From Peristeroidobacter soli (lineage in GTDB: Bacteria; Pseudomonadota; Gammaproteobacteria; Steroidobacterales; Steroidobacteraceae), in contig NZ_RYEV01000004.1 of the NCBI RefSeq assembly GCF_004138485.1, positions 62,001 to 126,000 on the forward strand: 64,000 nucleotides of DNA. The letters are read 5' to 3'. This document shows, one piece after another, positions 19,621 through 26,839 of the stretch (its first letter is position 1; the number at the start of each line of letters is the position of its first letter). A program made the position numbers and the translations under genes. The notes under the pieces were generated by a model that saw only the letters and a program-made list of their open reading frames with translations, searched no databases and had not been told where the DNA came from.

Positions 19621-20214
19621 GTGTGGAATGATGTAGCTCTGCTTCGCGTCCTTGGTTTCTGGTTGCAATGGACAGCCATCGGACTTGTATTCATCGGTGG
19701 TCTTGTTCAGGTCGCAACATTTCTTGTTGATCGTCATGAAAAGGAGCTGTCTGATCAGCAGGCATTAGAGCTTGCGAAGCCAGGGGCGCAAATTGTCGGC
19801 TCCGGAACGGCACTCATTGAACTGATCGTTAACTCATCCGATGTGGTCAATGCGCACTATATGGATAGCGGCGCTTACGTGGCATTAGCGAAAGGCACCG
19901 ACGCACTGATGGTTTTTAGATCACTGGATTCATTCGCCGCACAAGCTGGAAACAATCAAGTTCATTGGCGAGCCTCTTTGTCTCTCGATCCAACAGACCC
20001 ATCAGTGGGGCGCCCTCTTGGCTCGCTAACGAGTGTGGAGTACGTTCAGCTGGGCTTCGGCCAGCTCAAAAGTGGTGCGCAAGTCGCTTCTGGAAAAATC
20101 ATTGTCACGATTAACGGAGTTCACGGGTTTACGTTTCCAATCGGAGCACAGATCGTTGATCAAGACCGTCTCTTTGTTCGGACGATGGAAGGTTGGCGCG
20201 CTTGGTTGCGATAA
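19621..20214 (+). CDS. Uncharacterised single-pass membrane protein (cassette gene 4)
   Basis: The GTG at 19621 is preferred because GGAGG lies 9 bases upstream; an in-frame start at 19564 would run through the presumed recombination site. The 197 residues begin with one transmembrane helix (about 8-33) followed by a charged stretch (DRHEKELSDQQ) and a soluble C-terminal domain of about 150 residues. The family was not recognised. Its single-gene organisation and attC-like flanks match the other cassette genes. Confidence 0.6.
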   Translation: MWNDVALLRVLGFWLQWTAIGLVFIGGLVQVATFLVDRHEKELSDQQALELAKPGAQIVGSGTALIELIVNSSDVVNAHYMDSGAYVALAKGTDALMVFRSLDSFAAQAGNNQVHWRASLSLDPTDPSVGRPLGSLTSVEYVQLGFGQLKSGAQVASGKIIVTINGVHGFTFPIGAQIVDQDRLFVRTMEGWRAWLR

Positions 20215-20218
20215 GGCG

Positions 20219-20280
20219 GCCCAACAAGCCTATGCAGGCGACGTGCGAAACGCGCGCGCATGATGGCGGACGTGTTGGGC
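20219..20280 (+). repeat. attC-like recombination site (best of the array)
   Basis: The site begins GCCCAAC (20219-20225) and ends GTTGGGC (20274-20280). These match the integron consensus RYYYAAC...GTTRRRY, are perfect complements, and the 62-bp total length is in the attC range. One further base on each side of the spacer also pairs (GCCCAACA/TGTTGGGC). The inner L boxes are only partly complementary. It follows cassette gene 4 by 5 bases, and cassette gene 5 starts 38 bases later. Confidence 0.5.
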
Positions 20281-20317
20281 TTGAGAAAAATGTGAGTTGG
20301 ACCGTCGATTGAATAGT

Positions 20318-20668
20318 ATGGACTACGAAAGAAATCACTTTTCGTCGGGCGCTCTTGAGTTCGAATGCCCTCTGGTCCGTGGCGTGAGGCACGGACTAGC
20401 CCGAAGGTGGTATGAGAACGGCGCTCTTTTTTCTGAAGGAGATTATGTGCACGGAAAGCTAAGCGGCCAACTCCGAGAGTGGAGCCCAGACGGAGTCCTG
20501 ACGCTGTGTGCGCATTTTCGCAACGCCGAACACGATGGCTCATATGAGTCTTGGTGGGATAGCGGTGTCCCAAAAGAGCGAGGGCACTTCATCCATGGAA
20601 AACGTGCGCCGGGCTATACATGGTTTTCCGAGGATGGCGGCGTGTGGAGCCGCATAGAATCCATATGA
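20318..20668 (+). CDS. MORN-repeat (YwqK-like) protein (cassette gene 5)
   Basis: The 116 residues start at the ATG at 20318. Three to four MORN-variant repeats are visible: GLARRWYENGALFSEGDYVHGKLSG, then QLREWSPDGVL, then GSYESWWDSGVPKERGHFIHGKR. Such repeats occur in YwqK-type antitoxins and in many uncharacterised proteins. No partner toxin is adjacent. An attC-like CGCAACAAATGCG follows 8 bases after the stop. Confidence 0.65.
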   Translation: MDYERNHFSSGALEFECPLVRGVRHGLARRWYENGALFSEGDYVHGKLSGQLREWSPDGVLTLCAHFRNAEHDGSYESWWDSGVPKERGHFIHGKRAPGYTWFSEDGGVWSRIESI

Positions 20669-20676
20669 TCGCGTAG

Positions 20677-20750
20677 ACGCAACAAATGCGCTGGTCCCGA
20701 CTCGCAAAGGCAAAGAGCGAGACGATGCGGCTCACGTGAGAGGCCGGTGG
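20677..20750 (+). repeat. Truncated attC-like motif at the right end of the array
   Basis: ACGCAACAAATGCGCTGGTCCCGACTCGC starts the segment, followed by a small CTCGC/GCGAG hairpin, but the expected GTTGCGT core is absent before the integrase gene ends at 20752. The site may be truncated by the integrase segment. (The motif shown spans 20677-20705.). Confidence 0.25.
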
Positions 20751-20751
20751 C

Positions 20752-21960
20752 TCAATCCGCCGTCCGGCGAAAAGGTATGATCTCTGCGCCGGCGCGCAGC
20801 GTGTCGAGGTAGTCCGCCCACGCCTGCATCATCTTTCGTCGTTCGGTCAGGCGAGTTGCGCGGTTGTACGCTGCGCGAACTTTGTTGCGCTCGGCATGCG
20901 CCAGCTGAAGCTCGATCAGATCAGGATGCCAGCCTTGTTCGTTCAAGCATGTCGAGGCCATCGAACGGAACCCATGCGACACCATTTCGTCGCCCGTATA
21001 GCCCAGCCGACGCAATGACGCGTTCAAGGTATTGTTGCTGATCGGCCGATCGCCGCCCCGAAGCGACGGGAAAACGTAGCGACCTGAGCCAGTCAGCGGG
21101 TGCAAGTCACGGAGAAGGGCGACGGCCTGGCGAGAGAGCGGGACGATGTGCGGCTCGCGCATCTTCATGCGACTCCCTGGAATCCGCCACTCGGCAGCAT
21201 CCAGGTCGAACTCCGACCACTCGGCAGCACGCAGTTCGCCTGGCCGGACGAACACGAGTGGCAGCAGCTTCAATGCGAATTCCGTCGCTGGCTGACCTTG
21301 GTAGCCGTCAATGGCGCGCAGTAGCTGGCCAATCTTCACGGGTTCGGTGATGGCGGCGTGGTTGCGAACGACGACCGGAGCGAGCGCGCCGCGCAGGTCG
21401 CCGGTCGGATCACGCTCCGCGCGCCCGGTCGCGATGGCGTAGCGGAAGACTTCTCCGCATTCTGCGCGCACTCGATGCGCCGTCTCATGATTCCCGCGCT
21501 CCTCAATCCGGCGCAGGGCCGCGAGCAACTGCGGCGCCGCAATCGAAGTGATTGGCAGCTTGCCAATGAAAGGGAAGGCGAACGCCTCGAAACGGCCGAG
21601 CTTCTTGGCGAATGTGCGTGCGCTGAGGCTCTTTGACTTCAGCTCCAAGTATTCGCGCGCAATCGCCTCGAACGTGTCGGACGTAGCAGCGCGCTCGGCT
21701 TTGCGCTTGGCGCTCGGATCAACGCGGGCGGCGATCAGTCGTCGCGCTTCGTCGCGACGCTCCCGCGCGCTCCTAAGCGGCACATCGGGGTACTGACCGA
21801 AGCTAAGGAGCTTTTCGCGCCCCTCGACGCGGTACTTCATCCGCCACAGGCGCGCGCCGTTGGGCTGCACCAGCAGATACAGCCCGCCACCGTCGAAGAG
21901 CTTCACCGCTTTTTCGGGCGGTTTAAGGCTACGAATCGCCGAATCGGTCAGCGGTGGCAT
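20752..21960 (-). CDS. P4-type tyrosine integrase
   Basis: The 402 residues start at the ATG at 21960, giving MPPLTDSAIRSLKPPEKAVK, the usual opening of the P4/CP4 integrase group; a longer frame to 22029 only translates the upstream TACCCCC repeats. An N-terminal DUF4102-like arm-binding domain (about 1-90), a SAM-like core-binding domain (about 95-185) and the catalytic domain follow. Active-site residues are R239 (VRPGEL), H329 and R332 (HGFR), H355 (LAHAE) and Y365 (AAYNRA). It lies next to tRNA-Asn and is oriented away from it, as in tRNA-targeting islands. It appears intact. Confidence 0.93.
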   Translation of the reverse strand: MPPLTDSAIRSLKPPEKAVKLFDGGGLYLLVQPNGARLWRMKYRVEGREKLLSFGQYPDVPLRSARERRDEARRLIAARVDPSAKRKAERAATSDTFEAIAREYLELKSKSLSARTFAKKLGRFEAFAFPFIGKLPITSIAAPQLLAALRRIEERGNHETAHRVRAECGEVFRYAIATGRAERDPTGDLRGALAPVVVRNHAAITEPVKIGQLLRAIDGYQGQPATEFALKLLPLVFVRPGELRAAEWSEFDLDAAEWRIPGSRMKMREPHIVPLSRQAVALLRDLHPLTGSGRYVFPSLRGGDRPISNNTLNASLRRLGYTGDEMVSHGFRSMASTCLNEQGWHPDLIELQLAHAERNKVRAAYNRATRLTERRKMMQAWADYLDTLRAGAEIIPFRRTAD

Positions 21961-22078
21961 TTGGGGGTACCACTCCGAGCGCTGTGAGGGATACCCCCAG
22001 CTGTACCCCCAAATATGGTACGCTGTCAACGGATCGCTGAAGATACGGGTGGATCTGGAAACGCTGGATTTGTAGACT

Positions 22079-22142
22079 TTTGCAGCGTTTGGTGACCTTC
22101 CTTGGACCTCCTAAGACTAGGAGGTGGCTCCCCGGGCCGGAC
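22079..22142. repeat. Right attachment site overlapping the tRNA-Asn 3' end
   Basis: This is the direct-repeat partner of 14806-14857. It spans the sequence downstream of tRNA-Asn and the last 17 bases of the gene, so the tRNA is kept intact by the element, as is typical for this integrase group. Confidence 0.65.
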
Positions 22143-22199
22143 TCGAACCAGCGACCAACGGATTAACAGTCCGTCGCTCTACCACTGAGCTACCGGGGA
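22125..22199 (-). tRNA. tRNA-Asn (anticodon GTT)
   Basis: The cloverleaf on the minus strand shows acceptor TCCCCGG/CCGGGGA, D stem GCTC/GAGC, anticodon stem ACGGA/TCCGT-type around the loop CTGTTAA (GTT), T stem GCTGG/CCGGC with loop TTCGAGT, discriminator G and encoded CCA. It is the integration target of the adjacent element. Confidence 0.96.
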
Positions 22200-22489
22200 A
22201 CAGGTGGGTCAAATCGAAGGCGCGGGATTTTGCGTAATGCGCCGCGGGTGTGTCAAGGAATCGAAGCGACTTCCGTCGCAACTTTTTGAGTTGACTTTCT
22301 TTTCGGTCATCGAACGCCGCATTGCGGCAGGGCAATCCCGGGAGTCGTCATCGGCTGACAGACGCTTACCAGACCGCCGCACGCGCAATCTTGCGTCACC
22401 TTGGATCGGCATCTAACGAGGCTTGCGCGGTCGCTATCGCGCCGGCACCTCACCCAATGCGCGATGGACCAGCGGCTCGTCGGGCATGC

Positions 22490-22846
22490 TCATACGAGCT
22501 CGCCCACAACCACGCCGAGCTGCCAAGTCACTTGCATTCCGATGAATGCCAGCAGTGCCAGAACTATCGCCACCGTGGCCTTCTGCCACGGCAGCGCGCG
22601 GAAGAAGTAATACGGCACACCTACGGGAGCAAGCAGCCCCACCAGAACGGTCGCCCCCGGCGGACTGTTGATGTTCCGTTCCGCCACATCCGACTTGCAC
22701 CACGTAAATAGAAGCACGGCGAGCGGGAGCCAAAAGATCGTCGCGATATCCTGGGGCCGCGCACCCATCGACGCCTCGGCCTCTACGATTCCTCCTGCCA
22801 GGTGCAGCCCGAACATCGCGCAAACGATTCTCCTGCTCTTCTTCAT
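22490..22846 (-). CDS. Small integral membrane protein coupled to a PEP-CTERM gene
   Basis: The 118 residues from the ATG at 22846 overlap the PEP-CTERM stop by 4 bases (ATGA). Three hydrophobic segments are visible, near residues 9-25, 35-47 and 61-115 (the last probably two helices: LVGLLAPVGVPYYFF and VAIVLALLAFIGMQV). The family was not recognised. The tight coupling suggests a role with the upstream surface protein, which is inference. Confidence 0.6.
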   Translation of the reverse strand: MKKSRRIVCAMFGLHLAGGIVEAEASMGARPQDIATIFWLPLAVLLFTWCKSDVAERNINSPPGATVLVGLLAPVGVPYYFFRALPWQKATVAIVLALLAFIGMQVTWQLGVVVGELV

Positions 22847-24024
22847 GCTCGGGCCCGGACCTTGGCGAGGCCCGCTCGACGGCGCGTCACCCACCCCATG
22901 CTGATCAGCCCCACGGCGAGTAAAGCCAGCGTGCCGGGCTCCGGCACATTGTGAATGGTGAGAGTCCCATGCCAGTTGCTGCCGAAGGTCAACTGATTGT
23001 TGAACCAGTTTCCATCCTGCAGGTAACCCGTGAGCCAGCCATTGCTGTAGACGAGATCGCGGCCGTAGATGTTGAAATTGACCCATTCGTCGATGAAGAA
23101 GCCGTTGCCGGCATTCCCATAACCGAACTGACCGCCCGAGATATCGAGCGTCGAGAACGCCGTCGAACTGTAGTAGCTGTGAGAATCAGAAAATGCGAGC
23201 AACCAATCGCCACCGTACGCGTCGAACGCGCCGCCGGTGATATTTAGCGAACTGACCGAGGCCTGGCTCGGCGTGATGAAGATGCCGCCGACCACTTGGC
23301 CACCCCGGAAGCTCCCGACGACATTGCTGGTGCGGATGCCGCCGTCGATATAGCCATCGGACATGGTCATATCGAGCCAGCTCGGAAGGCCGTGAACACC
23401 GCCGAGAATGGCGCCGCCGCTCATCGTGATCCGATGAAAATCCGCGCCTCCAAGAGCGACGGCGCCGACAATCGTACCGCCGCGCAGATCCAGATTCAGG
23501 GTAGTGAACCCCTGACCGCGAACATCACCTAGGATCAACGCTTGATCCTGAACTCGCATGAAGCCGCCGAGGGTCACGTTGCCGTTCACCACCGCGTGAT
23601 CTTGTACAAACAACCGCGCCGAACTACTCAACTCAGGGTTGTACCCCGGCGACGCAGAATAAATATTCCCTGTGACGGATGCCTGGTCGCGAAGCGTGAC
23701 CACCGCCCCGGTGCTGGTCAGGTCGATCGCGTTTGGGTTCGTGCCGGCGATGATCCGACCGTTCCCTGCCACCTCAAGGCTGCCACGCCGCACCTTGACG
23801 GCGCCCGGATAGACCGTTGGATTGCTGGCGTTCCCGCGTATCACACCATTATTGCCAACCACGACGTGGGCGTCGGCATTGTCCGTGAGCACGTCGTCGT
23901 CGACGGTCGTATTGATGAAATACGTACCGGCCGTGTCATACAGAATGGTGGCGTCGGCGTTGATGACAAAGCCCATCGCGACCAGGCAACTGACCGCCGT
24001 CAGACAGGTTCGATTCCGTTCCAT
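22843..24024 (-). CDS. PEP-CTERM sorting domain protein with beta-helix-like repeats
   Basis: The 393-residue exported protein starts at the ATG at 24024 after a GGGGGAG ribosome binding site. A signal peptide occupies about 1-26. The middle is a repetitive beta-rich region with glycine/asparagine ladders (NGRIIAG, VNGNVTLGG, GGTIVGAVALGG), consistent with a parallel beta-helix. The C terminus has the canonical tripartite PEP-CTERM signal: VPEPGTLALLAVGLISM, then a basic tail RRRAGLAK. It would be processed by an exosortase of the XrtA type, probably encoded elsewhere. The distant exosortase at 33718 appears dedicated to another substrate. Confidence 0.85.
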   Translation of the reverse strand: MERNRTCLTAVSCLVAMGFVINADATILYDTAGTYFINTTVDDDVLTDNADAHVVVGNNGVIRGNASNPTVYPGAVKVRRGSLEVAGNGRIIAGTNPNAIDLTSTGAVVTLRDQASVTGNIYSASPGYNPELSSSARLFVQDHAVVNGNVTLGGFMRVQDQALILGDVRGQGFTTLNLDLRGGTIVGAVALGGADFHRITMSGGAILGGVHGLPSWLDMTMSDGYIDGGIRTSNVVGSFRGGQVVGGIFITPSQASVSSLNITGGAFDAYGGDWLLAFSDSHSYYSSTAFSTLDISGGQFGYGNAGNGFFIDEWVNFNIYGRDLVYSNGWLTGYLQDGNWFNNQLTFGSNWHGTLTIHNVPEPGTLALLAVGLISMGWVTRRRAGLAKVRARA

Positions 24025-24143
24025 ATCTCCCCCTGAGTTTTTATTAGCTTGCCCGTGAAGCCACGGCGCACACCCCAAGGAGGATTATAACGAACGCGCG
24101 CTCCAAGAGATCTTTCGATGGATTTATTTGTTTTATATGTAAG

Positions 24144-24482
24144 TTACATCGACAACCATCGATGCCGATCGCTTCTCGTGATGCATCTCAACCTCGGCGT
24201 TGCCACTCCGACAGACACTGCGCGCACCGGACAAACATAAGGGAACCTGTCGTCGGATTCCCAGACCTCAGGTGGAATCGGATTCGAGGCGGACAACTGA
24301 AATCGCGTGGCACAGTCGCCGCAAAGCAGGTGCCCGACCAGCACCGTGCCATCGCCAATCATGTCAACCTTAAGTGTATCGAAACAAATGAGGGCAGCAC
24401 CCGCGCTCGATGCGAGACGGACGTGATCGCAGCACGACACACCCGGATGCGTCCCATGTTTTTCACACGCCGCTGCGCCCAC
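24144..24482 (-). CDS. Hypothetical Cys-rich, possibly zinc-binding protein
   Basis: The 112-residue protein has CEKHGTHPGVSCCDH near the N terminus, then LLCGDCATRF, then FPYVCPV, giving a spacing of cysteines and histidines that could bind zinc. The family was not recognised. A near-palindrome ATGTAAGTTACAT overlaps its 3' end (about 24138-24150), and a TATAAT -10 match for the downstream PEP-CTERM gene occurs at 24084-24089 on the minus strand. Coding status is moderate. Confidence 0.45.
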   Translation of the reverse strand: MGAAACEKHGTHPGVSCCDHVRLASSAGAALICFDTLKVDMIGDGTVLVGHLLCGDCATRFQLSASNPIPPEVWESDDRFPYVCPVRAVSVGVATPRLRCITRSDRHRWLSM

Positions 24483-24832
24483 GCCCTACCTCACGAAAAA
24501 TATAAAAATCCAAGGTCGCATTCAGGAAACACGAGCCACGGGTCCGTCAGTGAATGACATCCGGGAGCGACGGAGGATTCCTCGTCAGAAGCACACAATA
24601 TCGCCCCAACGGCGACTAGCAACGCGGGCTGTGCCTGGCCGCATTCCGTGGTCCTCCGCGGCTGGCGGCATCCTTGCGGGCGCTGGTAAGATGCGCGGGT
24701 ATCGCTGGAAGCACTTCAAATCACAGCACCCAGCACAGTCCCCTCTGGTCAATAGGTTACGCGTTGTTTAGCGTCCGCCCCGGCTCCTCTGATACCGACA
24801 CGGCATCCGCACCGAACGCACCCCGCGATCGC
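24483..24832. other. Intergenic region holding inverted copy B of the element-end repeat
   Basis: No gene is seen in this A/T-mixed region between the divergent Cys-rich and helicase genes. Its right half (24648-24783) is the inverted repeat described separately. An open frame extends upstream of the helicase start through the repeat, but that part translates the repeat and matches the equivalent frame from the left copy, so it is not coding evidence. Confidence 0.55.
24648..24783 (+). repeat. Inverted copy B of the ~137-bp repeat (partner at 14847-14984)
   Basis: It aligns throughout with the reverse complement of 14847-14984, with scattered substitutions (roughly four in five bases shared by eye). 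It ends GCGTCCGCCCCGG, echoing the tRNA-Asn tail GTCCGGCCCGG. It looks like a solo end of a related integrated element in opposite orientation. Confidence 0.7.
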
Positions 24833-26788
24833 ATGACCAGGACCGATCCGGCGCTGTACCTGCCCCTGAGCGAATCTGCGCTGAATCGGGTCTTGAACGA
24901 AGCGCACAGCCTCGCGACCTCTCTCGCAGACTTACGAGCGCCACAGCTCGCGGCGCTGATGCTCCTGCAATCTCTGCCCACGATCGCACGACACGGCCCG
25001 GTGTTCGCCGAGCGCGTGCTCATGGAAGCCATCAAGGCTGCCCAGGCGAAAGTCGAGCGCGACGGTTCGGCCGCCCTGATCGATGAGGCGGTCGAATCGC
25101 TCGATCGGGCGAAGCTTCGGGCCGGTCACAGTCTGCTGCCCGATCTGGGCCTGTCGTTACTGGACGATGACCAGGCAGACAAGCGCGAGTACCTGACGAG
25201 CGAGGGTCAGTGGGACAGCGGCGGTCGCGATCGCTACAACGCGCGCGATCACGAGCTTCGAGAACAGATCCTGCTGCCCTCGGGCACAACGGCCTTCCTG
25301 ACCCGCGAGCAGACCCGCATCTATCGGGAGATTCGCGCGCAGAGTGACGACCACCTGCACGTGCAGGGCTATGCCGGGACGGGCAAGTCGTATCTGATCA
25401 AGTCGCTGCTGGGCACGCTGCGCCACGCGCGAGTGCTGGTGCTGGCGGAACGACAAACGCAACTGAAGGCCTTGCTCGCAGGCATGAGCGAGCTGCCTCA
25501 AGTGTATCCGCGACGCTTCGATGCCCTCGCACGCGAGATGATTCCGGCGGATCTGACCGATCCCATCAACGCGCGGCTGAGTCTGCCCTACTCAGCATCC
25601 GCGCCGATCCCCGATGAGCTCGTCATCCGTCACTTGGGCATTCACGCAAGCGACACGCTACGGGCGCGCGATCTCGTCGTGATCGTACGCAGCACGGTCG
25701 CAAGCTTCTGCTACAGCGGCGATGCGGAGCTCGATGAAAGTCACATTCCGGCGCGTCATCTCTCGACGCTCGATGCGGCCACCAGACGCCTCGTCCTTCA
25801 TCACGCGAGCGAGCTGTGGCATGCGATCCTGCTGCCGCCCTCGCGCGACTTTCAGCCACCGGTGCGCGGCGAGCATCGAATCAAATGGGCGGCGCTCAAG
25901 GGCTGGAAGATTCCGGCGCGCTACACGCACGTGCTCATCGATGAATGTCACGACCTGAGGAAACCGATGCTGCAGATTCTCGATGGCAGCCCGCAGGCGG
26001 TGATCAGCCTCGGCGATGAATATCAGAATCTGCAGGGCCGTCCGCAGCAGCGCACGAATGTCGTACGCCAACGCGCGGTCACCGCCTCCGTGCGCTCGGG
26101 ACAGTTGCTCGAAGGAATCGTCAATCCGATCATCTCCGCGCATCCCGGCGACACGAAGGAGCCGTTCCTCGGCAACCCGCTGCATCGAACCGAGATCATC
26201 TATTACGACCGCCCTCGCATCCCCGACCAGCCGGCCGCCATTCTGGTGAACGACACCTGGGGCCTGTTCGAGTGGGCGCAGCGCCTCGCCGCCGAGGGAT
26301 TGGATTTCGAGCTACTCAGCAGCCGGCAACAGCTCACCATGTTCGTAAGCGACTGCATCGAGCTGCGCCGGAATGGCAGCCGCCCCCGCCACGGCGAGAT
26401 CTTCCGCTTCGGATCGTGGGAGGCGCTCGCCGAGAGCAAACAACACAACCCCGGCTTTCAGCGCATCGATCGGATGCTGCAGAAGGGCTACGGCACCGAA
26501 GACTGGACCCGCACCGTCGATCGCTTCACCTCGCCCGGCAAGTTCGCGCTGGGGTTGATCGGCGACGTACGCAACCGGGAATTCTCAGGCGTCATGCTCG
26601 TGCCGGAGCTGGTCGAGGGCGTCTGGGACCTACGCAGGTCCGACTACGCCGCCGCGAGCGCCGCGCTCTATGTGGCAGTCACCCGCGCTCAGCACCGGCT
26701 GATCGTGCCGGAGCGATTGCGACACTGGCTGGAAGAAATATCCGCGCGAGGTCGTTCGTCGCGACCTCAGCTGCTGCTGGGACGCTGA
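24833..26788 (+). CDS. UvrD-like superfamily 1 ATPase/helicase
   Basis: The 651 residues start at the ATG at 24833. Residues about 1-170 form an uncharacterised helical domain. The ATPase core follows: Walker A GYAGTGKSYLIK, Walker B VLIDECHDL, motif III-like ISLGDEYQNLQGR, and motif VI SAALYVAVTRAQHRLIV near the C terminus. This architecture matches single-gene UvrD-like helicases of accessory regions, some of them defence-related. It is transcribed alone. The inverted repeat copy B ends 49 bases before its start, suggesting that gene and repeat arrived together. Confidence 0.8.
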   Translation: MTRTDPALYLPLSESALNRVLNEAHSLATSLADLRAPQLAALMLLQSLPTIARHGPVFAERVLMEAIKAAQAKVERDGSAALIDEAVESLDRAKLRAGHSLLPDLGLSLLDDDQADKREYLTSEGQWDSGGRDRYNARDHELREQILLPSGTTAFLTREQTRIYREIRAQSDDHLHVQGYAGTGKSYLIKSLLGTLRHARVLVLAERQTQLKALLAGMSELPQVYPRRFDALAREMIPADLTDPINARLSLPYSASAPIPDELVIRHLGIHASDTLRARDLVVIVRSTVASFCYSGDAELDESHIPARHLSTLDAATRRLVLHHASELWHAILLPPSRDFQPPVRGEHRIKWAALKGWKIPARYTHVLIDECHDLRKPMLQILDGSPQAVISLGDEYQNLQGRPQQRTNVVRQRAVTASVRSGQLLEGIVNPIISAHPGDTKEPFLGNPLHRTEIIYYDRPRIPDQPAAILVNDTWGLFEWAQRLAAEGLDFELLSSRQQLTMFVSDCIELRRNGSRPRHGEIFRFGSWEALAESKQHNPGFQRIDRMLQKGYGTEDWTRTVDRFTSPGKFALGLIGDVRNREFSGVMLVPELVEGVWDLRRSDYAAASAALYVAVTRAQHRLIVPERLRHWLEEISARGRSSRPQLLLGR

Positions 26789-26839
26789 CCCGGCGAGCTA
26801 TCGCCAATGAGCAAACGGGCGCCTACACTCCTGTAAACC

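Noticed and set aside
24674-24832. N-terminal extension of the UvrD-like gene
   Set aside because: These 53 codons translate the inverted repeat and match the non-coding partner copy at 14.9 kb; the ATG at 24833 is the better start.
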